From assembly GCA_030549175.1 (NCBI GenBank), contig JAUKUA010000006.1:4340001-4404000 (forward strand): DNA of 64,000 bases. Reading direction: 5' to 3'. The notes below the pieces were generated by a model that was not told the DNA's origin, ran no database searches, and was given only the letters and a program-made list of their open reading frames with translations. Position numbers and translations under genes: made by a program. Every line of letters starts with the position of its first letter. The first letter of the stretch is position 1. Shown here piece after piece: positions 10,188 through 21,373 of this stretch. The stretch comes from Lasiosphaeris hirsuta (Eukaryota > Ascomycota > Sordariomycetes > Sordariales > Lasiosphaeriaceae).

Positions 10188-11849
10188 TCAAGTTCCGTTT
10201 CCATTGACGGGCACCTCGCCATTGGCACCATTGGCATCGCTGGCTTCCGTGTCAGCCCCATCAGTGTCGGTACTGGTGTCGGTACAGGTGGCGTAGGCCC
10301 CGTCGGTATCGGTATCATCAGTGCTGTTGCCGTTGGCGTTGGCTCCGTTAGTCTCATTGACGCCATCGACACCCGAAACACTTCCTCCGTTGGCCTCCTT
10401 GGGCTTGGGCGGGTCGGCATACCTTCCCGTGGCAAGCAGAGCGCGCTTGCTATCGATTTTGCAAGATGCCGGGCGCGCCCAATCGATAAACCAAGCATTG
10501 CAGCTGGAGCTGCTCCCATTGGCGGCCCCGTCCATCTGTCCAGAGCACTGCTCCCACTCAAGCCGCTCCGAGGACTGCGCCATGTACTTGTAATCGCCAG
10601 CCAAAAAAGTGCTGGACAAGGCACCCACTCGCCGCTTCATCGCCCAGTTCACCACTTCATCGTGGTAATCCTGGACTGTCAGGCCGGGTTCGAGCTGGAC
10701 CTCGGGGTGTTTGATCCACGTCTGCCAACCACCGCCGGCGAGGTCAATCTCCTCCTGTCTGCCGAGGGAGCCATGCCAGTACCGAGGGTCGCGCGTGATG
10801 ATTTCGTGCATGGTGAGCACCACCCCTTTCACGTCGTCGCGGCGAGAGTTGCCCTGTTCAAATACGCTATTGACCTTCTCGGCAAGATGGAAGTCGCAAA
10901 GAAGGATGTTATCTGTGGCCTTATCGAGCAGGAGGTTCCGGGGGACAACGTCACGGTGGGAGATATTGAAGCGCATATTGAGACTATCGATAACGTTGCA
11001 CAGCTGCTTGATCCACTTGAGCTTGAAGACCCGCGTCTTGTTGCGGCTGAAATCACCCTCGGGGATGAACGGGGTTGTAAAGCCGAGAACACCCAGGCCT
11101 TCGTCCGTCTGCTCCACCACCAGACGATCAATGTGTAGAATGCCGGGCAGGTCTCGAGGAAGTTTGAGCAGGATATTGGTCTCGTTCCAGAACTCCTTAA
11201 CCGCGGCGCCATGGTAGTAGTATTTGAACACCACCTCCTCGGTTCCCGTGGGCGAAGTGGTTGACGCATGCTTGCACTTGTCAACACCGTTTTTGAAGCG
11301 AGCTAGCTCGGTGAGCTCGTGGCGAAAGATGGTTTCAATATTGGCCGGCGAGCTGAACTTGCTCAGTGGCATGTATTCGCAGGGCTCGACTGGGGCATGC
11401 TTGGTGTCACTGGTGGTCGAGAGCAGCTCGCCTGCTCTGCTGGCAAAGACAGCGACCGTGTCAAGGGGGGCATTGTCGATGTGGTCGGCCAAGACATTGA
11501 TCGCTAATTCCGACATGGACTCGGAAAACTTGCGGCCGGGCTCGGTGTTGTTGATTGTAAGGTTGGACAGGGACTCGGGAAGCTCACTGTCGGAGTGCTT
11601 GACATTCTCACCGCTGTGACATTGGGTGTTGGGTGTGTCTCGGCTGTTTTCCGGCAGAGCGATGACAACCTTGATGGTGCGACGCTGGTCGTAGTCGCGA
11701 ACGTTGACCGTGAAGCTGTTGGGAGCAGCCACTGAGCTAGTGGCACCGAATCTGGCCTCTCCAGGGAGCATGATGAAAGAGAGATATGTCAGGGCAGTTT
11801 GGCGAAATCTTGCGATGGCGGAAAGGTTCGCGGTGGGCAAAGAGGGCAC
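10188..11849 (-). CDS. Protein kinase-like protein with DFH in place of DFG
   Basis: Single exon, 553 residues. The first 190 or so residues have no recognised fold. A kinase-like core follows: VVFKYYYHG (candidate ATP lysine), SHRDVVPRNLLLD (catalytic-loop HRD and Asn) and ILLCDFHLAEKV (metal-binding Asp, with Gly of DFG replaced by His). After the core, the last 60 or so residues are low complexity, rich in Asn, Gly, Thr, Asp and Ala (NETNGANANGNSTDDTDTDG), encoded by short imperfect repeats. The HRD, Asn and DF Asp are kept, so it may still bind or hydrolyse ATP. Similar single-exon kinase-like genes are common in filamentous fungi and mostly uncharacterised. An alternative start is Met27. 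Confidence 0.8.
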   Translation of the reverse strand: MPSLPTANLSAIARFRQTALTYLSFIMLPGEARFGATSSVAAPNSFTVNVRDYDQRRTIKVVIALPENSRDTPNTQCHSGENVKHSDSELPESLSNLTINNTEPGRKFSESMSELAINVLADHIDNAPLDTVAVFASRAGELLSTTSDTKHAPVEPCEYMPLSKFSSPANIETIFRHELTELARFKNGVDKCKHASTTSPTGTEEVVFKYYYHGAAVKEFWNETNILLKLPRDLPGILHIDRLVVEQTDEGLGVLGFTTPFIPEGDFSRNKTRVFKLKWIKQLCNVIDSLNMRFNISHRDVVPRNLLLDKATDNILLCDFHLAEKVNSVFEQGNSRRDDVKGVVLTMHEIITRDPRYWHGSLGRQEEIDLAGGGWQTWIKHPEVQLEPGLTVQDYHDEVVNWAMKRRVGALSSTFLAGDYKYMAQSSERLEWEQCSGQMDGAANGSSSSCNAWFIDWARPASCKIDSKRALLATGRYADPPKPKEANGGSVSGVDGVNETNGANANGNSTDDTDTDGAYATCTDTSTDTDGADTEASDANGANGEVPVNGNGT

Positions 11850-12676
11850 GACAGTGAAGAGAATTGAGGAAGAGCTGGTCCTTCCAGAGAGATGGTAACA
11901 AGGAAAGAAGATGTCGTGTTGGAGTTCGCGCTGAACCGTGCGCGCAAAGGTCGGTTAATATGGGCAATTTCTAAGGCTTACTCAAGCGGGGATACCTGAT
12001 GAAAGGCAGGAACGACACCGGTAACTTGGGGGGGGGGGTGGGGGGGTAATGGAAGTCGCGTAGCACACACAAGACAACGGTCGCGTGGTCTGTGGTGGAT
12101 GAAGAGACTTGTATTTGGCTCGCGTACCGAGAGCTGGGACCTCAGCAGCGGGAATGGTGGATTTTGTCCGTGTTCTCTGGGTGAAAGAGGTCTTGGCCAC
12201 GAGTAGGACGTCTCCCGCGCGGTCGATTCTCTTTTCTGCCTTGTTGCGGAACTCGGGAGGTTGATGAGGAAGGAGCGAGGCCAGTAAATGGGGTAGGTAT
12301 TTGGGCTCGGGAAGTTTTGGTTGTTGTCAAGCGTTCAAGAGGCTATGTAGGTCGGGACTGGCTGGCCGTAAAACACTCGAAACTTCAAGAACGCGTTTCA
12401 TATTCTAGGTATGGCGGCGTTCTATCATATAAAAGCCATGGGTTACCTATTGCTTACACATACAGGTCGTCACTTCCAAGGCTGCCGTCTACCTCCACCA
12501 CGGCGCTCCCCTTTTTCCGCCACACCGCGTCCTCCTCGTGACCCCAGACCGGGCCACTTGCGACACCTTCACCCAGTTACCATGACGTGGAAGAACTGCG
12601 TGCGTTCCTGGTGGCCAGCTTGCAGAGTCTCGAGGGCGCAATCGAGGTAACGTGGGCTCTCGTTAGGTAGTCAAAA
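11850..12676. other. Intergenic with G-tract
   Basis: This is the promoter region of the kinase-like gene on one side and the 3' region of the SET gene on the other. A run of nine G, one T and seven G lies at about 12029-12047. No gene is seen. Confidence 0.6.
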
Positions 12677-14173
12677 CTACGTTGTACAAGAAGATTGCTC
12701 GATGCCCCAAAGCCACAGCTCCCCCAGCTGTTTTCCCCTCTCCCTCCGCTCCTTCCTCTCCTTTTTGGAGAGGCGCTCTTCGTCCATTTCCCCCACAGCC
12801 GAAGGCCTCGCGCCAAACCTGTCCCGATAGCCGCATTTCATGTCGCAGCAGGCTCCCCACCCCTTGTGACCCGTCACGTCTTTCATCATCATCTCCAGCT
12901 CAGCCACATGCTCGGCTTGCAAACCCTCACACTTGGCAAATGATCTGTGGGCCCGTTTGACAAATTCAACTGCTCTGTCCGTGTCAGAGTGCGTAGCAAC
13001 AACTCGCAAGGCGTCCGAGCATGTCTCCGCAAGCAGGATCCATGCGGGGTTCGGGAATTCCTGCTTAAGAATCTCCATAAGATCGTGGCAATCATCGAGA
13101 CACTGGCCAGACATCTCCTTTATGCGCTGCTCATTACGCACTCCTTCGAATAGGCGCTGGATCAGGGTCCGGCGACCATCGCTGAGTTGGCCCGCCTCAG
13201 ATCCAACCAGCTGGCAAGTATCGCAGTTACATTCAAAGTCAAACCTTCTCTTGACTGCGCGCCATCGTCTGTGGTACGGCTCGCGGTAGTCGACATAAGA
13301 AACGGTGATCTCCTTGCCAGCTTCGATCTTGTGTCCCGAATACAACGTCCCAACCCCTCTCTCGGCGTCCCAGTTGTAGTGGGCATTCGGCGAACAGTGG
13401 TGGTTTACCAAGCTTATGGTGCTGAAAACAGCGCCGAAGCCGTGGGCTGATGGCAGCGCAAACGCCTTTGCCATGGTCGCCATGGGATGTTCGATGTCGA
13501 GGCCTTGGTCGCCCAAAGTCAAGCTCTGCCACTCTTCCTTGGTGGCATCTGGCATAGCATCGATGGTTTTCTCGATCTCTTCTTGAAGGTCCGGGAGTTG
13601 CTTGTCGAGCGGATACTGAAGCAGTGGCTTCTCCTCAACTATGCATTGCCCTATGCGAATCGCGATGCGCGCAATCAGTCCCCGGCCTTTCCCCTCGACT
13701 GTCGTGAACTCAAAGATGGGTTGTGTTGCATCGCGATTTGTTGGTGCCGGATCTGGGTCTTCTGAGGGTTGGGATGTTGGGGTCGGCAACTTGGCTCCCA
13801 CTTTGAAGTTTAGTAAACTCGAAATGGAAAGGCTTGTCGTCGATGGCGTCCCTGAGCTTGAAGCCGTGGAATCGCGCTTGAGTCGGGCTGGCCTGGGGTT
13901 TGGGTCTTGATTTTGCTGCGTGGATTCTGCGGCATTGCCGGTCGGACTAGTGGTTGGGCTTTCGGTCGGGCTGGCGAACTGCGCATCGCCTCCTGCGATT
14001 TGGCCCGACTTTGGCCCGTCCGAGTCCGGCGGTTGAGGGGCTAGTACGCCCGGGTCGGGCGTGGATACCCGTGATGCGCCATGTTGAACACTGCCCGTTT
14101 TTCGTCTCTTTGCCTTGGGCACGTCGGCTGCTGGGTTGGTAGCGGTCGCACGGCGCTTCTTTGGTTTGGCCAT
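12677..14173 (-). CDS. SET-domain protein (SMYD-like lysine methyltransferase)
   Basis: Single exon, 498 residues. A basic, Ser/Pro/Thr-rich disordered N-terminus (starting MAKPKKRR, with KAKRRK) of about 145 residues could hold nuclear localisation signals. The SET domain follows with EGKGRGLIA (start of the fold), SLVNHHCSPNAHYNW (NHxCxPN motif that binds S-adenosylmethionine), GKEITVSYVDY (catalytic Tyr region) and a post-SET CNCDTC cluster. The C-terminal part is helical in appearance. Such proteins transfer methyl groups from S-adenosylmethionine to protein lysines; the target cannot be inferred. All key motifs are intact. Confidence 0.92.
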   Translation of the reverse strand: MAKPKKRRATATNPAADVPKAKRRKTGSVQHGASRVSTPDPGVLAPQPPDSDGPKSGQIAGGDAQFASPTESPTTSPTGNAAESTQQNQDPNPRPARLKRDSTASSSGTPSTTSLSISSLLNFKVGAKLPTPTSQPSEDPDPAPTNRDATQPIFEFTTVEGKGRGLIARIAIRIGQCIVEEKPLLQYPLDKQLPDLQEEIEKTIDAMPDATKEEWQSLTLGDQGLDIEHPMATMAKAFALPSAHGFGAVFSTISLVNHHCSPNAHYNWDAERGVGTLYSGHKIEAGKEITVSYVDYREPYHRRWRAVKRRFDFECNCDTCQLVGSEAGQLSDGRRTLIQRLFEGVRNEQRIKEMSGQCLDDCHDLMEILKQEFPNPAWILLAETCSDALRVVATHSDTDRAVEFVKRAHRSFAKCEGLQAEHVAELEMMMKDVTGHKGWGACCDMKCGYRDRFGARPSAVGEMDEERLSKKERKERRERGKQLGELWLWGIEQSSCTT

Positions 14174-15078
14174 GACGTGGTTGGAGTTACTCAGGGTCGT
14201 GAGGTTTTCGCGTGTTGGAGGTTAGCGAGGGCGACGCAGGGATGAGTCGAATAAATTCACGAAGAAGCCCTCTCTGCATTCCACGCTTCCGTCAGCTACT
14301 GGCTGGTATGATGAGTGTTTGCGATCTTGGGACGAACCAATCAACCTTGTACTGCTCGCGGAAACCATGTCTAGCTCGAAACGCTGCGGGTGTTGCAAGA
14401 GGCCGAAAGCCACCTGCCCGGTGTGATAACCAACACCAAAACGGCAGTAGTCACCGACAAACAATAGAAATGTTCCACTTGGAAACAATTCGTCCATTAC
14501 TCCCTTTCACTACTCCCTTTCACTGAGCAGTCACCGCATCAATCGCACCATACACAAACCAACACACGCAAGAAAAAGACTTATCAATTCTGACTAGCTC
14601 TCTGCGTGTTTGCGCAAGGTAGCTTTGACAAGACTGCCACGCTGGCACTCGTTCCCGTTTCCGTCGGCAACCTACACACGCTCGCGTCCAAATGATCTAA
14701 GCCGTATGTTACTTGTGTGCGTATCAGCGCATCACATGGCCCCAAGGCTAAAATGGACGAGGTAAATAGGGTATTTGCATTAAGGTAAGGAGGCATCTAT
14801 GAATTGTGAAAGCAGTACTGCGCATCACCACGGTGCGATTAAACCGAAGCTCGCTCCCATCATCCATCATTATCTCAAGTTCCACCGTGGGTTATCGTCA
14901 GTCATAACCTAACACATTTTCGTCGTCCATCGTCGTCCGTCACTAATTCAGCCCCACATCAACACCGCGCTCCGCACCAAGTTCAATCACCGCCACATCA
15001 ACACATGGTCGCATTCGCCACGACACCACTCCTAAACCCATTTCCTGAAATGCTCCGTCGGTCAAATTGTCCAATCAC
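14174..15078. other. Intergenic, no gene recognised
   Basis: Upstream region of the SET gene and downstream region of the small membrane-protein gene. No coding frame or RNA gene was recognised. Confidence 0.6.
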
Positions 15079-15613
15079 TTAGACAACCGTCGACGTCCGC
15101 CAGCGGCCACGGTAACCGAGGTGCCAGTCGTAGAGGACGTTGAAGAGCAGGAAGAAGCTGCGCGACGTTAGTTGCCATACCCAGCCACCTTCTATCGTTG
15201 TTGCACTCACAAGGCAATGAAGCTAAACGCCTCGACGGTGTGCAGCAGGGCGCTGTTGCTGTACGTGTATCCCTCGGCAGTAAAGACTACGGCGACCAGC
15301 CACAGGTACGAGAAGATGAGGTTGAAGAGCAGGATGAAGCCGGGGTAGGAGCCGAGGAAGAAGGCGATGAGGAAGAAGGCGACGGTCAGAACGGACTGGA
15401 TTCCCGGTGGTTAGCAGTCGGCGACACCCGGAGGGAAGATGAAGGACCTACGATGACTTCCATGTAGATGACCCGGCTGCCAGCGTTGCCGTTGAGCGAG
15501 ATGAGGTACGAGAGGATGCCCATGACGATGACGGCCGAGATCCAGATCAGGACGTTGCTCGCCATGAGGAAGGGCGAGAGCCCGGTGCGGGCGCGGGTGG
15601 TTCCGTGGGCCAT
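15079..15613 (-). CDS. Small four-helix membrane protein (MARVEL-like topology)
   Basis: Three exons on the minus strand: 15452-15613, 15211-15395, 15079-15157, with GT-AG introns of 56 and 53 bp and consistent phase, giving 141 residues. Four hydrophobic segments are visible: VLIWISAVIVMGILSYLISL, VLTVAFFLIAFFLG, FILLFNLIFSYLWLVAVVFT and a last one around AFSFIAFFFLLFNVLY. Short loops and an early Arg-rich cytosolic stretch (HGTTRARTG) match fungal MARVEL-like proteins of the plasma membrane or secretory pathway. Function is unknown. The exon structure is well supported. Confidence 0.8.
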
Positions 15614-16916
15614 GGCGGAGGCTTGAGGAGTGTCGTGTGTGTGCTGGGTGTTGGTCGGGGTGATTGATGGGTTATGAAGACTGCTTGGTGTGGTCTGGCA
15701 AAAGATACGAAGACGTTGATCTCAGAACGACCAAGATGGGAGGACAGCATCGGCAGAGTGGGATTTATAGGGCGCCATGCGAGCCATGCCGTTCTCCCGG
15801 TGCGCGGGCCGTCATTGGCATCGAACAAGGACAGAAAACTTGCGAGAGCCGTGTTCGCGAGTCTCGACTCCCAACCGGTCTGCTGGCGCGTGATGGTGCG
15901 ATGCCCTGCGCTGGCCACTAGTGTGGCACTCAATGGTCGGCGCTGGTGCGACGGGCAAGCTCTGGGAAGCACTGGGCTGGGGTCGCCTGGGTTCGCTTGG
16001 GGTCTAGCAGAGCCACTGACGGCATGCAACGCTGCCAATGCCCAATCCCCATCCAGAGCTCTCCCGCCCCTGCCAGTCCCAGAAATGCCGTGTCTGTTGT
16101 TTCTGACGTCGTCCGATGTCTAGCGAATGAGGCTGATGGCTCGGGCGGTCGTCGACGTCATGACGCAGTGGGAATCAGACAGAGAGAGGGATTGGCGGTG
16201 CGGGGACAGTCATCTGAGCTGGCTGGCCGCGCTTGCCCTGTTTGGCCTGGTTTGTTCCCCCCTCTGGTTGGGGTAATTTGGGGAAGATCTATCGTCTTGC
16301 CCCAATGCGATCCATGAAAACCGGCGGGCGCGGGCGACAATGCGAGGCCACTCTGGCACCGCAGGCCGGCCACTGCATCGCCGTTGTTTGCATTGGCGTC
16401 TTTTGCATTGGTGCCTCACGACTGCGTGTTTCACGTTATTGCCAACCATGGGAATGAGGAAAGCGCAGGTCAAGGCCAGGGAAAGGCAGGCAAAAGGCAG
16501 GCGCTCCGATCGAAAAGCTAATCCGCGATCGTCGGGCGGTATCGACTTTTGATCCTTGGCGACTTTTGCGGCTTCTTGCTGCTTTTGCTCCGCAACACCA
16601 ACAAAGAAAAGCCCAGGGCTGATTCCGCTCCATAATGGTGCATTATCTTTCTATCTATATCCGACGGGCATCCGACACCGTCTATTCTGCAATCCAACCC
16701 TGGTTTGTTTGTTAGCGTGCGACCTTCCCCTGAAAGTTGAAGGGAGATAGATACTGAAAGTCCTGGAAAGGCTTTCAAGCAGCAGGTATGTTCCGATGTT
16801 GCAAAATCCTAATCATGTTTCATCTTATAAAGGCTTCATCGGGGCGCTAATAGACAAAGCAGGGCTGGATCGTATGCCGATAGCTCGTCGTCGTAGGCAG
16901 GCTACGGCGTTATACG
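15614..16916. other. Intergenic, no gene recognised
   Basis: Promoter region of the small membrane-protein gene, then a spacer before the 3' end of the FAD monooxygenase. The region is GC-rich with stray open frames but no motif or splice pattern. Confidence 0.6.
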
Positions 16917-18988
16917 TTACAGCGACAAGATGCTGCGCATCACCTCCTCCAGTTGCTGCGCTGGGCCCGCAATCAATCCTTCAGACCGCCACGCGACGAA
17001 TCGGTCCGGACGCACCAGCAAGCAACCGTCTTCGTCGACTTCGCGCAGCTTCGCCCACTCGAAATAGACGTCTTCATAATCCTGCTTCCATCCAATCGAA
17101 AAAGTTGCAATCTTCACCGCTAGTGTCTGCGATACCGCCTCCGCCGCATCCTTCCACGCCTGCCCGCCCGGTCCGGTGAGAAGACAAAATTTCCCTTTCC
17201 CGACCAGATCAATCGTCGACAACCGCTTCCCTGGCACTCTGGTGTTAAGCCAAGCGTGTGGCAGCCGCCGACCGGGGTATGTCGACACCTGGTGCGTCCT
17301 GACCGTGTCCTCGGGTAGCGGCGGCGCAGGGCCCTGGTCGGCCTGGAACACGGCGTCCGAGATGTAGCGCTGGTTCATCTCGATGCCGAGGCCGTGGAAC
17401 TCGGTCTCGGTCTTCTGGATGGCCGCCTGGAACTCCTGCCGCCGCTTGCGCCCCTTCTCGCCGGGATCGTCCAATTCAGCCAAAATCTCCCTGCGTTTCA
17501 CTACATCGGGCTCCAGCATTCCCAGCAACAGTTGCCAGGGGATGTGGTCGCGCAGCCCTTGGTTTGCGCGCGTGATGACGTCGACACCCACCGGTTGCCG
17601 CTCTTTGCTGAACGAGTCGAGTAGCTGCGAGCCTGCCTTGCCCGACATCACGTAGTCGACCTTCCACGCGAGGTTGAACGCGTCCTGGATGCACGTGTTG
17701 GAGCCTAGTCCGTTGAACGGTGGATGGCGGTGGGTGGCATCGCCGAAGCAGAACCTGCGGCGTGTTAACTACAAGCGACATGGTCAACATTCGGCCCTCG
17801 GGAGACATACACACTGCCGTCTGAATAATACTCGGCGACAACCTCATTGATCCACCACTTGCTGACATCCAGCAGCTCCACCTTCACCGAATCATCGCCA
17901 ATCGCCAGCTTGACCTGTGTCACATACTCTTCCTCGGTCGCATCCATCGCCTCCGCCGTGAGATCCGCGCCTGGCGCTGGCAGGTAAATGAACATCCACT
18001 CGGTCCACGGCCGCACCATACGTACGACGACGGCCCACGCCCACGGCGGACCATCGACCTCTTCAGGGCGCACAACCCAGTGCAGGTTTCCCGTGCGGTT
18101 CGCCAACAAGTGCGACATATCGGCGCGCACGAGCACGTTGAGGGCGAGCCCTTGGCCGGGCTTCTTGGCGAGCGGGATCCCTAGTTCGCGCACCACCTGG
18201 CTGCGGGCACCGTCACACCCGAACAGGAAGCGCGACTGGATGTGGTACGTTTTGTTCATCAGCGCATCGTACACGGTCGCGATGACCACATCAGGGGCCG
18301 GGCGCGTGAGGCTGACGAACTTGGTGTTGAACCGCAGCTTCCACCCGCTGTGGACAGCACGCCGCGTGAGGATCGGCTCGAGAAGGGTTTGTGGAAGGTC
18401 TACGTGGTTACATGGGCTTGCGGATTTATATGCCCCCTTGTCTTTCGTGTCAGTTAATGCTGCGAGGAGGTTGGATGAGGGTGCGCTGGAGGGTGCGCCG
18501 GAGGGTTACCATGAATTTGGGATCGTGGCCCCACGAGTATAGGCGCGCGTATTCCTCGCCAGCCATGGTGCGGCACCACCGCGTGTGCTCCATGTTCTTG
18601 CTAGGCGTTGCCGCGCTGAGACATTCTTGCTCGAGGCCAATGTCTCGAAGGCATTCTATAGCGGCTCAAGTTAATACCCCTCCCAAGCAAGGCCAGGTGG
18701 GTCGTGCCGTACCAAGACCAGCCATGCTAGTGATATGCGCCCGCGGTGTCGATGCCGTGCCCGGGGCCGAGGCAATAATTATGCCAGTTCTCCCTGTTGG
18801 CCATGTTACAAGACGATATTCCTCGGAAGTTGAGGTTCGCTCATGGTTTGCGTAAACATACCATGCGCGGCGAGGAAGCAAGCTAGCCCTGCACCGGCAG
18901 GGCCAGCACCCACAATCAAAAGATCGGTCTTGACAACCTCATCGCCGGCGATCACTGGATCAGACTGTAGTATCGGGACGTTTGGCAT
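16917..18988 (-). CDS. FAD-dependent aromatic monooxygenase (phenol hydroxylase-like, group A)
   Basis: Five exons: 18862-18988, 18713-18793, 18510-18655, 17813-18436, 16917-17768, about 609 residues. Motifs are the dinucleotide fold DLLIVGAGPAGAGLACFLA near the N-terminus, a DG motif GCDGARSQVV, and the second FAD-binding motif FCFGDATHRHPPFNGLGSNT. The C-terminal 200 residues look like the thioredoxin-like domain of phenol 2-monooxygenases (RLPHAWL...LVGKGKFCLLTGPGG). Such enzymes hydroxylate phenols or polyketide aromatics using NAD(P)H and O2. Introns 1-3 fit well. The exon 4/5 boundary is uncertain: the expected CAG acceptor at about 17755 is out of phase, and the in-phase alternative gives a 44-bp intron and a less typical Arg-rich joint. 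No biosynthetic cluster surrounds it. Confidence 0.85.
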
Positions 18989-21373
18989 GCTTGCGGACAG
19001 GGGTCTTTCTGGGCAGGGGTCAAGAATGTGTGTGTAGGGCTGGGTTCAGGCCAGCAGGAGAAAACTACGGAGAACTTAAGAAGGATGGATTCCCCTCGCA
19101 ACCCCAGACAGACTCGAGGACAGATAAAGAGTCCCGCGGCACCATGGAGTGTGGAGTCGCATCGCCGATCGGTGGAGACCAGGACCACGGCTGGTAGAGT
19201 TCGAACCATCACCTAAGCATTACGAAAACGGCAAAAAGGACCAAGACGGTATAGTCCCCTGACGGCCCTTGACGGGGGGCACGCATGTCGCATGCGGGTG
19301 TCAGAAGTGCGGTCTGAACCAACACCTCGGGTTCCGGCGAATCGAGGCGGTTACCATTCAGGATGGATCGCAGGATTCCACGCGGGCGGCTCGCCGACGC
19401 GGCTCGCGGGAAGACGTCCCGTGTCGTTATCTTGTCTTGGCAGGATGGTGCGACGACCTATGCAGCCGAGGGGCGTCAAGTGGACAGGGTCCGAGTTGAT
19501 CCCGTCCCCGGTTTGGAAATCTTGCGCCGGGATCCGCACCCGGCTTGAAATTGGGCGCTGTGGGCCGCGAGGGATTAACGGGCCGGGTTGTATACGCCGT
19601 CGCTGTTTTTTTGCCGGGGGAGAGATGGCGCTATGGCGGGTCGTAGCGAGCGAGGCTGCGAGCCCTTTCTGTCAAAAGGGCGGCGGCGCAGCACAATCAA
19701 TTCTTGACGGCCATCGCATTCCCAGCTGTCTCGCCCCCAAAGCTGGGAGTGGGACACCACCATCTTCCTCTCTTCACTTGTTTCTCACCGACGTCATCAT
19801 CCCGGATCCCTTTCGGTGATGTAGGGGCGAAAAATATCGCATATTCACCGGATGCACTCAGGTCAACGGAGGTTCAGGGTCGATGCTGTTCAGATCGGTC
19901 GCGCCCGCTCTTGACTCTTGTAAGAGCTGGTATTCCTGCCCGCCCCGCCGAGTCAGGGTTACGGTTGAAGTATAGGTGGCTTGAGACTCGGACTCGTGTC
20001 TTTCCTAGGTTTCTTCAACTGATTCTGCCGGACGCCAAAGTGCTAGAATAACAACTTTCACAAAGAATCACCGCCGACTCTGTCATGCCGCTTTTGTGTT
20101 TGCTAGTGTACCATCGTCCTCAAGACTAGACAGCCAAAGTACGTGTAAATACTAGCGGCCGGGCAGCCCAGATGAGCATTGTTATAAGACGCTAAAATCA
20201 AGCCCCCGAGTCTGACAGCACGGAAAGGCCCTCGGTCGTCATGGAGCAGCTTCCCCTCCCACCAGAGTGCTCAGATGGATCTGCACATCATGGCACACAA
20301 TCCCTTACCATGGGCATGGTCACGGAAACTTCACTTGGTCCCCCAACCTTCTCCCAACCAACAATCCGGAGCCCGGGAGCCGGTCTCGCTCAGCTGCAGC
20401 CGGTCTTAGGGATACAAAGGCTCGTATTTTCGGTCCCTATCCGAATAACCTTAGAGCTCTTCGGTATCCTCATCCTCATCCACATTGTGACACAGCTCAA
20501 CTCGAGGAGGTGTGGATCAAGATCAAGTGGAAAAGCAGCAAAATTGCTGGTTTGCGGTGCCGCTATCGAGGGGTGGTCCGGGAGAGTCGACAGGGCTGAG
20601 AAGTGGCGGAAGGCTGTTGTAATGTTCAACGCCTATCTCTCGGGCCACGGATCACGCTCGACGCTGGGTGGCTTTGCTTGGGATGAGCGGACTGCCCGAG
20701 CCAGGGAGCACCGCATCTCAAGGGAAATATCGTCCCCCCAGCACTTCCAGCGTCGATTCTGACGACGAAAACGGATCTGTGCGGCAACCTGATAGCGAGG
20801 GTATTCCTCAACACGATGTTGATCGACATCGGCATAGTGATACGGATGGTGAGAAACCCTACATCATATGTTGGGATGAGTAGTCCATACGTTTCTGTCT
20901 TCCGTGCCGGGTTTACGGATGATTACTAAGAACCGCTGCTCGCTAGTAAGAAAGCTGGCAGTCCTATCTGTGTAGCTAGCGGGTATGGGGAACCGGGAGA
21001 CACCTCTGAACGCCGGGAGCCTGGACTCGGGCCATTTTCAAAGGGCAGGGGGGTCAGATTTAGACTCCCCCGGGGGGGGGGGCTAAATCCAGCACCCCTT
21101 CTTCCCACGTCATCACATAAAAGAATAGAATGTAGTGGCGTCCGAATTTGCTTTCCTACAGCCATACTGGGGTTCAATTTTGGCTCCTGGTTATTTTATA
21201 GGCCGCCTTCGACCCCACAGAGTCGTCCATTCGTGCCCTGATCAGTAGTTTGGTCTACTCGTCACCCTCGTCACCCTCGTCACCCACGAGCCTCTCCCAT
21301 AAAACGCACGCCATCGACGATGGAAGGCTCAGTAGCCCTTTCATTATATTATGTAGCTCATGGCCCAAAACTC
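18989..21373. other. Transition from GC-rich flank to repeat island; no confident gene
   Basis: GC-rich spacer to about 19.8 kb, then more mixed sequence. Frames at 20267-20599 and 20668-20883 (acidic, ending YIICWDE) look protein-like but share no recognised motif and are not joined by a clear intron; they may be gene relics. A CTCGTCACC unit is repeated three times at 21258-21285. Confidence 0.45.

Noticed and set aside
10116..11138. 340-residue plus-strand frame opposite the kinase-like gene
   Set aside because: No motif; the minus strand has HRD, DF and a coherent full-length protein.
20241..20762. 173-residue plus-strand frame
   Set aside because: No domain, and three frames compete over the same bases; kept only as a remark in the spacer entry.
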